DNA from: JBCDJG01 sp038748065
GTDB taxonomy: Bacteria; Pseudomonadota; Gammaproteobacteria; Pseudomonadales; Halieaceae
NCBI GenBank assembly: GCA_038748065.1
Contig: JBCDJG010000059.1
Coordinates: forward strand, 1 to 31,427
Length of the DNA stretch: 31,427 bases
Reading direction: 5' to 3'
Below the pieces are notes generated by a model, which did not search any database, was not told where the DNA came from, and saw only the letters and a list, made by a program, of their open reading frames with translations. Position numbers and translations under genes: made by a program. Positions within the stretch are counted from its first letter, which is position 1. Each line of letters opens with the position of its first letter. This document shows, in pieces, positions 7,504 through 15,271 of the stretch.

Positions 7504-8850
7504 TTAGCCACCGGCCACGTAGAGCGTCAGCTTCTGGCCTGGCTGCAGATACTTGGAGGGGTCGAGCCTGTTCCAGTTAATGATCTGGTCGATCGTTACG
7601 TTAAAGCGGTCCGCGATAACGTACAGCGAATCGCCCTGGCGTACGCGGTAGCCCCGGCGCACGCTGTTCTGCTCGCTGCTGCGAGCGAGAGCGAGACTCC
7701 GCTCCCAGGCAGCCCCGTGGGGAATCATCATGATATCGCCTGCTCGAATCATATTGCCGCGAATATTATTCACCTCGCGCAACAGGCCGACCTGGGTGTC
7801 AAACTTGCGGGCTATTCGAATCAGACTATCACCCCGCTCAATGCGGTAGCGCTGCCAGCGCACCCGATCATCAGGCGACAGCGTTGCGATACGGTCTTCG
7901 AAGCGGGCGCCGCGGCCGACGGGCAGCAGCAGCTCAGGCGCCTGATTGGGGGCGGTTGCCCAACGTAGTTGCCCGGCATTCAGTTTGCGTAAATCGCGCA
8001 GTTCCATGTCCGCCAGCTCAGACGCGCGCAGCAGTTCCAGCTGACCACCGGTTGCGGCAACCTCAAAGGCTGGCTCGTTGGGGACGGTGGGCAGATCCGC
8101 ATTCAGGCCCTCGGTATAGCGAACAATAGACGCCATGGCGATCAGCCTTGGTACGTACTGGCGTGTTTCCCGTGGCAGGTCCAGAGCCCAGTAATTGGTC
8201 GGACGACCCCGCTTTTCGTTAGCGGCCTGCGCCCTTGCCACTCGCCCTTTACCCGCATTGTAGGCGGCTAGCGCCAACATCCAGTCATCATCGAATTCGG
8301 CGTGCAGCGCTTCAAGATAATCCAGTGCCGTCTTCGTCGACTCGCGCAGATCGCGCCGTCCGTCGTACCACCAGTTCATTTCCATACCCAGGTATCTACC
8401 GGTCGATGGGATGATCTGCCAGAGGCCGGCGGCGCTTTCAGAAGAGGTCGCAAAGGGGTTCATCGTGCTTTCAACCATCGGTAGCAGCGCGATCTCGATT
8501 GGCAGTTCGCGTTTTTCCACCTCTTCGACGATGTAGTACAGGTAAAGCTTGGAGCGCTCCGCGATGACGGGCAAGTAGTCTCGCTGGTCGAGGTAGTGAT
8601 CGCGGGCGGCGCCGATCTGGGCATTGTGAACGTCGTGCCATCGTAGCTGACGGCGGATGCGTTCCCAGAGGTCCTTGGGTGGTGGTAGCACTTCAACCGG
8701 GGGAACTGGCTCGGGGAGGCTCGCGACTTCTTCCGCAGCAACGGCCGCTTCGGTGCTGAGCACATCGGCAACGGGTTCCTGCTGCGGGATCGACTGACAG
8801 GCGGCCAGCAATAACGCGCTAGAAACAACTAGAATTAGTCGCTTTAACAT
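7504..8850 (-). CDS. mltD: Membrane-bound lytic murein transglycosylase D
   Basis: MltD cleaves peptidoglycan glycan strands, forming 1,6-anhydromuramyl products. The 448-residue protein is a lipoprotein: LLLAAC gives a lipobox with Cys18, and Ser19 predicts outer-membrane sorting. The SLT domain covers about 100-245, with the catalytic glutamate at 127 (PMVEST), the ESAAGLWQIIPSTG motif after it, and AAYNAGKGRV at 195-204. Two LysM peptidoglycan-binding repeats lie at about 335-377 and 401-445; E. coli also has two. It is next to gloB as in E. coli. No Shine-Dalgarno is visible before the ATG (upstream bases are AACTTTTCAAT). TATAAA about 17 bases before the start could be its -10. Confidence 0.95.
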   Translation of the reverse strand: MLKRLILVVSSALLLAACQSIPQQEPVADVLSTEAAVAAEEVASLPEPVPPVEVLPPPKDLWERIRRQLRWHDVHNAQIGAARDHYLDQRDYLPVIAERSKLYLYYIVEEVEKRELPIEIALLPMVESTMNPFATSSESAAGLWQIIPSTGRYLGMEMNWWYDGRRDLRESTKTALDYLEALHAEFDDDWMLALAAYNAGKGRVARAQAANEKRGRPTNYWALDLPRETRQYVPRLIAMASIVRYTEGLNADLPTVPNEPAFEVAATGGQLELLRASELADMELRDLRKLNAGQLRWATAPNQAPELLLPVGRGARFEDRIATLSPDDRVRWQRYRIERGDSLIRIARKFDTQVGLLREVNNIRGNMIRAGDIMMIPHGAAWERSLALARSSEQNSVRRGYRVRQGDSLYVIADRFNVTIDQIINWNRLDPSKYLQPGQKLTLYVAGG

Positions 8851-8924
8851 ATTGAAAAGTTGGCTAATTTATATGATTTTCTTGTCGTTTTCGCAGCGCG
8901 ATCCCACCCCCGGGGCTAGCGCTG

Positions 8925-9692
8925 TCAAAAGTTGTCTTTCCACCCTCGCACTGTAGCGAATACCTCGGGGCCTGTCTGCCCCTCAAGTCGACCTTGTTCG
9001 CGCAAACTGTCAAGCAACACGCTTTCCTCGCAGCGTAGAAAAGGATTAGTGGCAAGCTCCGTCCCGATATCCGAGGGGACGGTGGGTATATTCTGCTCGC
9101 GCAAGGCCCTGGCATCGGCGATACGCGACTGCAGCGCAGAATTCTGTGGCTCAACCGCCTCGGCGAAGGCAAGGTTTGCCAGCGTATATTCGTGTGCACA
9201 GAATACGCGGGTGTCGGGAGGCAACAAAGCAAGCTGATGTAGCGAATTGAACATCATCTCAAAGGTGCCCTCGAAAACGCGCCCACAGCCACCCGCAAAC
9301 AGTGTGTCACCGCAAAACAGCAGAGGCGATGGGCCCTCGTGCAAATAGGCGATATGGTCCAGCGTATGGCCAGGCACCTCCAGTATCCTGAAGGCGGTAT
9401 CCAGCACCTCCACGGTATCGTCGGCCCTCACGCGGTGCGTGATAGCGTCAATAGCGGGGTTTTCAGGCCCGTAGATCGTCGGCCCGTAGCGCGATACCAG
9501 TGACGCCAGGCCACCAACGTGGTCGAAGTGATGATGGGTAATCAGGATGTCGGTCAATTCGAGGTTGCGGGCCTCAAGAGCAGCCAGCACCGGGTCCGCG
9601 TCACCCGGGTCAACCACGCAGGCCTTGCCGCCCTTGCTCAACAGCCAGATGTAGTTATCAGAGAAAGCGGGGACAGGTGTGACTTGAACCAT
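8925..9692 (-). CDS. gloB: Hydroxyacylglutathione hydrolase (glyoxalase II)
   Basis: GloB hydrolyses S-D-lactoylglutathione to D-lactate and glutathione, the second step of methylglyoxal detoxification. With the ATG at 9692 the protein has 255 residues, the usual length. The binuclear metal site is visible: THHHFDH at 52-58, GHTLDH, CGDTLF and CAHEYT, and the glutathione-binding C-terminal NPFLRC motif is present. An open frame continues upstream to 9884 but that extension overlaps the divergent methyltransferase gene and has no family similarity, so 9692 is chosen. It sits between mltD and the yafS-like gene, as in E. coli. Confidence 0.96.
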   Translation of the reverse strand: MVQVTPVPAFSDNYIWLLSKGGKACVVDPGDADPVLAALEARNLELTDILITHHHFDHVGGLASLVSRYGPTIYGPENPAIDAITHRVRADDTVEVLDTAFRILEVPGHTLDHIAYLHEGPSPLLFCGDTLFAGGCGRVFEGTFEMMFNSLHQLALLPPDTRVFCAHEYTLANLAFAEAVEPQNSALQSRIADARALREQNIPTVPSDIGTELATNPFLRCEESVLLDSLREQGRLEGQTGPEVFATVRGWKDNF

Positions 9693-9714
9693 GGCGAGGT
9701 GATCCGGGTATCCA

Positions 9715-9726
9715 TTGTAGCTACAA
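9715..9726. promoter_or_regulatory. 12-base palindrome between the divergent gloB and yafS-like genes
   Basis: TTGTAGCTACAA is a perfect palindrome in the 79-base gap between the divergent starts. TACAAT on the minus strand (9719-9714) overlaps it and would make a fair -10 for gloB; TAATAT at 9733-9738 is a possible -10 for the plus-strand operon. The position suits an operator, but no cognate regulator is known to me. Confidence 0.35.
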
Positions 9727-9771
9727 ATACAGTAATATTGAGCGCGTCTACAGAAGCCAGCGTGAGCGCCC

Positions 9772-10563
9772 ATGCAAGGCCAGTTTAGCGATATTTCTGA
9801 CCGACTGGAATCCTGGTACGCCCGTGACAACGGCCAGTATCTACTGGACGGGCTGACGCGCACACTCACCGGTCTGCTCGACACTACCTTCGGCTACCAC
9901 CTCCTGCAGCTCGCCCCATTGGGCGTGCCTGGCCTCGGCAATGCGAGCCCAATCAATCACCGTACGCTCTGTTCACCGGCTCAACTTGACGGGGTCGGCC
10001 TGATCGCGAACTGGGAAGAGCTGCCACTTGAGAGCGACAGCGTAGACGCGTTGATTGCCATGCATTGCCTTGAGTTCACCGCCAAGCCACACCAGGCCTT
10101 GCGCGAAATGCAGCGCGTTCTGACACCGCAGGGCAGGCTGGTGATCATCGGTTTTAATCCCTATAGCCTACTCGGTATAAGCAACCGCGTTCGCGGCCTC
10201 GCCGCGAGCTCACTTTGGCATTGTCATCGTCCCCTTGGCGAGAGCCGCGTAGCTGATTGGCTGCACCTGCTCGGCTGTGAGGTAGAGAGCCGCCAACGCT
10301 TGTACGCGCTGCCACCCTTTGGCGGGCGCCGACTGCGTCGCTATGTCGAAAAAAGCGATGGCTGGTGCAACCGCCACAACCTGCCCGTGGGTGGCCTTTA
10401 TCTGCTGCACGCAGTGAAGCAGGTCGGCGGCCTCAATCGCCCACAGGCCGCACGCCGGCGCGCCCGGCTCATAGACCTGGCCGTACCCAAACCCGCAGCG
10501 GTGCCCACACCGACGCCGGTGAGCCCCGCTCGCCGCGATGGCGAGGGGAACGACGCCGCTTGA
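9772..10563 (+). CDS. Class I SAM-dependent methyltransferase, YafS-like
   Basis: This 263-residue protein has the core of a methyltransferase type 11 domain at about 75-135: LPLESDSVDALIAMHCLEF, then EMQRVLTPQGRLVIIGFNPY, which correspond to motifs II and III. The glycine-rich SAM motif I is poorly conserved near LLQLAPLGVPGLGN. Position between gloB and rnhA is that of E. coli yafS, whose substrate is unknown to me. The C-terminal 35 residues are rich in Arg, Ala and Pro. The gene ends in a TTGA overlap with rnhA, so the two are translationally coupled. The substrate cannot be deduced. Confidence 0.85.
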   Translation: MQGQFSDISDRLESWYARDNGQYLLDGLTRTLTGLLDTTFGYHLLQLAPLGVPGLGNASPINHRTLCSPAQLDGVGLIANWEELPLESDSVDALIAMHCLEFTAKPHQALREMQRVLTPQGRLVIIGFNPYSLLGISNRVRGLAASSLWHCHRPLGESRVADWLHLLGCEVESRQRLYALPPFGGRRLRRYVEKSDGWCNRHNLPVGGLYLLHAVKQVGGLNRPQAARRRARLIDLAVPKPAAVPTPTPVSPARRDGEGNDAA

Positions 10564-10991
10564 AGCATGTGGAAATATTTACCGATGGCGCCTGCCGCGG
10601 TAACCCGGGTCCCGGTGGTTGGGGCGCATTACTACGCTACAACGGCAAGGAACGCGAAATCTACGGCGGGGAGTTGGAGACAACCAACAATCGCATGGAG
10701 CTCAGGGCCGCGATTGAAGGACTGCGCGCGCTGAAAGAGCCCTGCCAGGTAACGCTGACCACCGACTCCACCTACGTCAAGAATGGCATTAGCAGCTGGC
10801 TGGCTAATTGGAAAAAGAAGAATTGGCGAACGGCGAGCAAAAAGCCCGTTAAGAATGAGGACCTGTGGCGCGCGCTGGATAGCGAAAACCAGCGTCACGA
10901 GGTCCGCTGGGAGTGGGTCAAGGGCCACAGTGGCCATCGAGAGAACGACCTTGCGGACGCCCTGGCGAACCGCGGTATTGATGAACTGTAA
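10560..10991 (+). CDS. rnhA: Ribonuclease HI
   Basis: RNase HI cuts the RNA strand of RNA-DNA hybrids. From the TTG at 10560 the product has 143 residues and aligns with E. coli RnhA from its second residue (LKHVEIFTDG here, LKQVEIFTDG there). Active-site carboxylates are Asp9, Glu47, Asp69 and Asp133, and the WVKGHSGH motif with His123 is intact. The frame is open further upstream into the methyltransferase gene, but those residues are low-complexity and lack family similarity. TTG at 10560 overlaps the preceding TGA stop by four bases; GTG at 10569 is an alternative start. E. coli RnhA has a short extra C-terminal tail missing here. Confidence 0.96.
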   Translation: MKHVEIFTDGACRGNPGPGGWGALLRYNGKEREIYGGELETTNNRMELRAAIEGLRALKEPCQVTLTTDSTYVKNGISSWLANWKKKNWRTASKKPVKNEDLWRALDSENQRHEVRWEWVKGHSGHRENDLADALANRGIDEL

Positions 10992-11009
10992 AGGACGCAA
11001 AGGGCTAGC

Positions 11010-11717
11010 GTGAGACAGATAGTATTAGATACAGAAACCACGGGGCTGGAGGTCAGTCAGGGCCACCGCATTATCGAAATTGGCTGCGTCGAAGTCATGA
11101 ACCGCAAGCTGACGGGCAGCCACTACCATCAGTACATCAACCCGGAGCGCGAGGTTGATCAGGGTGCGATTGAGGTTCACGGAATCACTAATGAATTCCT
11201 TGAAGACAAACCGGTGTTTGCCCGGGTAGCCAGAGAGTTCTATGCCTTCGTCGAAGGGGCCGAGTTGGTCATCCATAACGCTCCCTTTGACGTCGGCTTC
11301 CTCGATGCGGAGCTACAGCGCCTGGACGAGGGTTTCCACCCTCTGGCTGAGATTTGCAAAGTCACCGACACCTTGACCATGGCACGCACCCGCCATCCAG
11401 GTCAGCGCAACACGCTCGATGCGCTGTGCACGCGTTACGAAGTTGATAATTCCCAGAGGGACTTACACGGCGCTTTATTGGATGCAGAGATCCTCGCTGA
11501 TGTCTACCTGACCATGACCGGCGGGCAGACCACCTTCCAGCTGAGCGAAGCCAGCACAGAGGAGGGTACGCGTGGCAGCGGCGGCCAGATAAGACGCGTC
11601 ACCCGACAGCGCCAGCCACTGCCGGTCGTCCAGCCGAGTGAAGCAGAAGCCGCCGCCCACCAGGCGCAGTTGGCCGCTATCGCAGCAGGCGGCGCGGAAG
11701 TGATATGGAGCAAGTAG
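11010..11717 (+). CDS. dnaQ: DNA polymerase III epsilon subunit (proofreading exonuclease)
   Basis: DnaQ is the 3'-5' exonuclease of the replicative polymerase core. The 235-residue protein has ExoI DTETTGLE (Asp7, Glu9), ExoII around HNAPFDVGFLD, and ExoIII in LHGALLDAEILADVY with the catalytic His and Asp. The C-terminal part after about 185 is the flexible segment that binds the polymerase alpha subunit. The start codon is GTG at 11010, 18 bases after rnhA. Gene order gloB-yafS-rnhA-dnaQ is as in E. coli, though here rnhA is co-directional with dnaQ rather than divergent. It converges with nhaB, with ten bases between them. Confidence 0.97.
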   Translation: MRQIVLDTETTGLEVSQGHRIIEIGCVEVMNRKLTGSHYHQYINPEREVDQGAIEVHGITNEFLEDKPVFARVAREFYAFVEGAELVIHNAPFDVGFLDAELQRLDEGFHPLAEICKVTDTLTMARTRHPGQRNTLDALCTRYEVDNSQRDLHGALLDAEILADVYLTMTGGQTTFQLSEASTEEGTRGSGGQIRRVTRQRQPLPVVQPSEAEAAAHQAQLAAIAAGGAEVIWSK

Positions 11718-11727
11718 CTGGCCAACG

Positions 11728-13233
11728 CTAAACGAACAGCGTTACACAGAGCAGGCCCACACCGGACAGTACCAGCGTGTAGGGCAGAGCCATCATGACC
11801 ATGCGCCCATAGGAGAGGCGAATGAGCGGTGCCAGCGCAGATGTCAGGAGAAAAAGAAACGCCGCCTGCCCATTAGGGGTTGCTACACTCGGCAGGTTCG
11901 TTCCCGTGTTGATGGCAACCGCCAGCTTCTCATATTCCTGCGCGCTGATGCTGCCTGCATCGAAGGCGTCCTTCACCTCGGTAATATAAACCGTGGCGAC
12001 GAAGACGTTGTCAGAGATCATGGACAGCGCGCCGTTGGCCAGGAAGAACATCGCGGGCCGTATATCGGCCTCCATCGCCAGCACGGCGCTGATCACCGGG
12101 GTGAACAAGTGCTGCTCGTGAATGACGGCAACGACGGCAAAGAAAACGACCAGCAAGGCCGCAAAAGGAAGGGCTTCCTCAAAAGCGTGCCCGATTTGGT
12201 GTTCCTCGATAATGCCGTTGAAAGCGGTTAGAAGCACGATCACCGTCAGACCTACGAGGCCTACAGCGGCCCAATGCTGCGCCAGCGCCATAACCAGCAG
12301 CAGCGCCACAATGGCCTGGACGATCAGCCTTGCGTTAGTGCGGGCGCCGCGATTCGCTTCCGACCTGGCCTCGAACTCTGCCAGCACAGCGCGCACGCTG
12401 TCTGGCAAGGGGTCGCCATAGCCGAATCTGCCAGAGGATTCGAGCAGCCAGCAGGTCAGAAGTCCACAGGTGAGAACGGGGAGGGTGACTGGCGCCATGA
12501 CAGTGAAGAACTTCATGAAATCCCAGCCCGAGATCGTGGCAATCAGCAAGTTCTGGGGCTCACCGACCAGGGTGCACACGCCGCCCAGCGCCGTACCGAC
12601 GGCGCCGTGCATTAACAGACTGCGAAGGAACCCACGGAACTGATCCAGATCCTGCCGATTGGCGTCTTCAACGCCTCGGTCATCTGCGTGATCGTGTCCG
12701 TCGTGGCCCATCTGTTTGCCCGAAGCCACCTTGTGATAAACCGCATAAAAGCCGACGCCTACGCTAATAAGCACCGCAGTCACCGTGAGAGCGTCAAGGA
12801 AGGCAGACAGGCAGGCCGCCACTAGCGAAAACATGAGCGCCAGCGCTTTCTTTGAGCGAATGCGCAGAAGAATCTTGGTGAAGGTGTAGAGCAAGAGCTC
12901 CTTCATGAAATAGATGCCCGCTACCATGAACATCAGGAGCAGCAAGACCTCAAAGTTAGCCAGCGCCTCCTCGTAGACTCTCTCGGCGCTGGTCATACCG
13001 AGTGCCACGGCCTCAAGGGCCAGCAAGCCACCGGGCTGCAAGGGGTAGCAGCGAAGCGCCAGGGCCAGAGTGAATATGAATTCTGCAATCAGAATCCAGC
13101 CGGTAACGAAAGGCCCGAGTATGAGCAGCAAAAATGGATTGATAACAAGAAATGCGACGATGGTCTTCTTGTACCATGACGGTGAGTTGCCAAGAAAGTT
13201 GCGCCACAGTGCTGATGCAAAGGATTCGCTCAT
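11728..13233 (-). CDS. nhaB: Na+/H+ antiporter NhaB
   Basis: NhaB exports Na+ in exchange for H+ at the inner membrane. The 501-residue polytopic protein matches E. coli NhaB closely over long blocks, for example FRGFLRSLLMHGAVGTALGG, VGEPQNLLIA and AINTGTNLPSVATPNGQAAF. It ends shortly after YTLVLSGVGLLCV, so it lacks the last 20 or so residues of the E. coli protein. A loop near residues 175-190 reads GHDGHDHADD, rich in His and Asp; such a loop could bind metal or serve as a pH sensor, but that is conjecture. It stands alone between convergent dnaQ and divergent nudC. Sodium homeostasis fits a marine organism. Confidence 0.96.
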   Translation of the reverse strand: MSESFASALWRNFLGNSPSWYKKTIVAFLVINPFLLLILGPFVTGWILIAEFIFTLALALRCYPLQPGGLLALEAVALGMTSAERVYEEALANFEVLLLLMFMVAGIYFMKELLLYTFTKILLRIRSKKALALMFSLVAACLSAFLDALTVTAVLISVGVGFYAVYHKVASGKQMGHDGHDHADDRGVEDANRQDLDQFRGFLRSLLMHGAVGTALGGVCTLVGEPQNLLIATISGWDFMKFFTVMAPVTLPVLTCGLLTCWLLESSGRFGYGDPLPDSVRAVLAEFEARSEANRGARTNARLIVQAIVALLLVMALAQHWAAVGLVGLTVIVLLTAFNGIIEEHQIGHAFEEALPFAALLVVFFAVVAVIHEQHLFTPVISAVLAMEADIRPAMFFLANGALSMISDNVFVATVYITEVKDAFDAGSISAQEYEKLAVAINTGTNLPSVATPNGQAAFLFLLTSALAPLIRLSYGRMVMMALPYTLVLSGVGLLCVTLFV

Positions 13234-13328
13234 AGTCGGGGAGACGCCTGGATTTGAGGAACCGAAATTCTACGTGAATAGGCTGTGACTATGTAGCGCG
13301 CAGTCGCACAATGCGCCAGCCGTCCAGC

Positions 13329-13357
13329 TTGCTCCAGCGCCTGCGCGCGCATACTAT
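13329..13357 (+). promoter_or_regulatory. Candidate promoter for nudC-sohB
   Basis: TTGCTC at 13329-13334 and TACTAT at 13352-13357 are separated by exactly 17 bases, in the gap between the divergent nhaB and nudC genes. Each box matches consensus only in part, so this is a modest prediction. Confidence 0.35.
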
Positions 13358-13390
13358 TGGCGACCCCATCAATGGAGCTTAAGCAAGCCT

Positions 13391-14200
13391 ATGTTCACAC
13401 CCGGCATTACGGCACCGGACGATATCAGCCAGGCCCTGCACATCGTTTTTCAGCGCAGCGAGCTGATTACCGATATGCGTGCCCCCGAGGCCTGTCTGAT
13501 TGCTGGGGCAGATATCCAATCGGCCGGATGGCGGCCCAGGAGCCGCCACTTCATGGGCTTCTGGCATAGCAGACCCTGCTTCGCACTGGAAATTGATGAA
13601 CCCGCCGACGTGGATCCCATGCGTTATCAGCGCGGTAGTCTCTACCAGATACTGGGACGAGTGGAGGAGCCATTGTTCGCGCTGGCGGGACGCGCTTCAC
13701 AATTATTGAGCTGGGAGCGAGACCATCAGTTTTGCGGCCGCTGCGGCTCGCCCATGGAGGCTGACGGGGGTGAGCGCGCTATGCACTGCCCTTCCTGCGG
13801 CTTCATCAACTATCCAAGGATTGCACCTTGCATAATCACGCTGGTCACGCGGGGCGAAGAAATGCTGCTGGCGCGAGCGGCCAACTTTCCCATCGAAATG
13901 TATAGCACGCTGGCGGGCTTTATTGAGGCGGGCGAAAACGCCGAGGAGTGCCTGGCCCGGGAGGTCCAGGAGGAAGTTGGTATCGAGGTTGGCGGGCTAC
14001 GCTACTTTCAATCTCAGTCCTGGCCCTTCCCGAATCAGCTGATGCTCGGCTTTTTTGCTGAGTATCGCAGCGGTGAGATCAAGGTTGATGGCGAAGAGAT
14101 TATCGATGCCGGATGGTACACCGCCGATAACCTGCCGACGGTACCGCCGCCGGCATCCATATCCGGACAACTGATCCGGGCACACATCCACGGCTGCTAG
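13391..14200 (+). CDS. nudC: NAD(H) diphosphatase / NAD-RNA decapping hydrolase NudC
   Basis: NudC splits NADH and NAD+ to NMN(H) and AMP, and in E. coli removes NAD caps from RNA. The 269-residue protein has an N-terminal domain, a zinc ribbon with Cys115, Cys118, Cys133 and Cys136 (CGRC and CPSC), and a Nudix box at 176-198 beginning GFIEAGE. The NudC-specific SQSWPFP follows at 208-214, matching the family hallmark SQPWPFP. The length is slightly above E. coli's 257. sohB follows after 18 bases, so the two are probably co-transcribed. Confidence 0.96.
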   Translation: MFTPGITAPDDISQALHIVFQRSELITDMRAPEACLIAGADIQSAGWRPRSRHFMGFWHSRPCFALEIDEPADVDPMRYQRGSLYQILGRVEEPLFALAGRASQLLSWERDHQFCGRCGSPMEADGGERAMHCPSCGFINYPRIAPCIITLVTRGEEMLLARAANFPIEMYSTLAGFIEAGENAEECLAREVQEEVGIEVGGLRYFQSQSWPFPNQLMLGFFAEYRSGEIKVDGEEIIDAGWYTADNLPTVPPPASISGQLIRAHIHGC

Positions 14201-14218
14201 GCCGCGCGAGGAAGACTC

Positions 14219-15271
14219 TTGGAATATATCTATGATTACGGGCTATTCCTGGCCCAGGCCGTAACGCTGGTTGCCGCCATTCTGCTGGTGATCGGCGTTG
14301 CCGTGAGCCTCGGGCAAAAGCAGCGCCATGAGCATGAGGGCCAGATTGAAATCCGGCATATCAACGAGAAGTACAAACGTATCGGCCACAGCCTGCGCGA
14401 CGTCATCGAGGATTCAGACGGGGTCAAAGCCGACCTCAAAGCCGAAAAAAAAGCTGAGAAAGCTGAGGCAAAGGCACGGAAGAAGCAGCGTAAGAGTGGT
14501 GATGAAGATGAGGCGCAGCGCCCCCGGCTCTTTGTTATCGATTTCGACGGCGATATGAAAGCGAGCGCCGCAGATAATCTACGCGAAGAGATATCTGCGA
14601 TTCTTCCGCGAGCCACTGACGCCGATGAAATCCTTGTCCGATTGGAAAGCCCTGGAGGCCTTGTCCACAGCTATGGCTTTGCTTCCAGCCAGTTGCAGCG
14701 CGTTACCGACGCAGGCGTCACACTTACCGTAGCCGTAGACAAAGTCGCCGCGAGTGGCGGGTACATGATGGCCTGCGTGGCCGATCGTATCGTCGCCGCA
14801 CCCTTTGCCGTTATTGGCTCTATTGGCGTGCTGGCGCAGCTTCCGAATTTTCATCGTCTGTTGAAAAAGCACGATATTGACTTCGAGCAATTCACCGCTG
14901 GGGAGTACAAGCGGACGGTGACGCTGTTCGGGGAAAATACCGATAAGGGACGCGATAAGTTCCAGTCCGAGCTGGAGGATACGCACGTGCTGTTCAAGGA
15001 GTTCGTTGCCGCAAATCGGCCTGAGCTCGATGTTGCGAGTGTGGCTACCGGTGAGGTCTGGTATGGCCAGCGCGCTCTCGATGTTGGCCTGGTCGACGAG
15101 CTCAAGACCAGCGATGCGTTGGTGCAGGAATCCCTAGAGGACCGCGAGGTGTATGAGGTGCGCTATGCGCACAAGAAGAACTGGCAGGAGCGGCTGGGCA
15201 TGGCTGCAGAGGCCGCGCTGGAGCGCACTTTCATGCGCCTGCTGCAAGAAGGTCGCCGCCTGTTGCCCTAG
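14219..15271 (+). CDS. sohB: Inner-membrane S49 family serine protease SohB
   Basis: SohB is an inner-membrane peptidase related to signal peptide peptidase SppA. The 350-residue product has one N-terminal membrane helix (about 9-30). A highly charged Lys/Glu/Ala segment follows at 70-100, then the S49 domain. The catalytic serine is Ser179 in AASGGYMM, and the likely catalytic lysine is Lys231 in AGEYKRTVT. LESPGGLVHSYG at 142-153 is also characteristic. The start is TTG at 14219, supported by GAGGAAG at 14208-14214 and by alignment with E. coli SohB, which begins MELLSEYGLFLA. The last codon overlaps convergent cti through a shared CTAG. Confidence 0.94.
   Translation: MEYIYDYGLFLAQAVTLVAAILLVIGVAVSLGQKQRHEHEGQIEIRHINEKYKRIGHSLRDVIEDSDGVKADLKAEKKAEKAEAKARKKQRKSGDEDEAQRPRLFVIDFDGDMKASAADNLREEISAILPRATDADEILVRLESPGGLVHSYGFASSQLQRVTDAGVTLTVAVDKVAASGGYMMACVADRIVAAPFAVIGSIGVLAQLPNFHRLLKKHDIDFEQFTAGEYKRTVTLFGENTDKGRDKFQSELEDTHVLFKEFVAANRPELDVASVATGEVWYGQRALDVGLVDELKTSDALVQESLEDREVYEVRYAHKKNWQERLGMAAEAALERTFMRLLQEGRRLLP

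Noticed and set aside
11724..11743. AACGCT...AGCGTT inverted repeat between dnaQ and nhaB
   Set aside because: The stem is only six bases, lacks a T run on both strands, and overlaps the nhaB stop codon. The evidence for a shared terminator is too weak.
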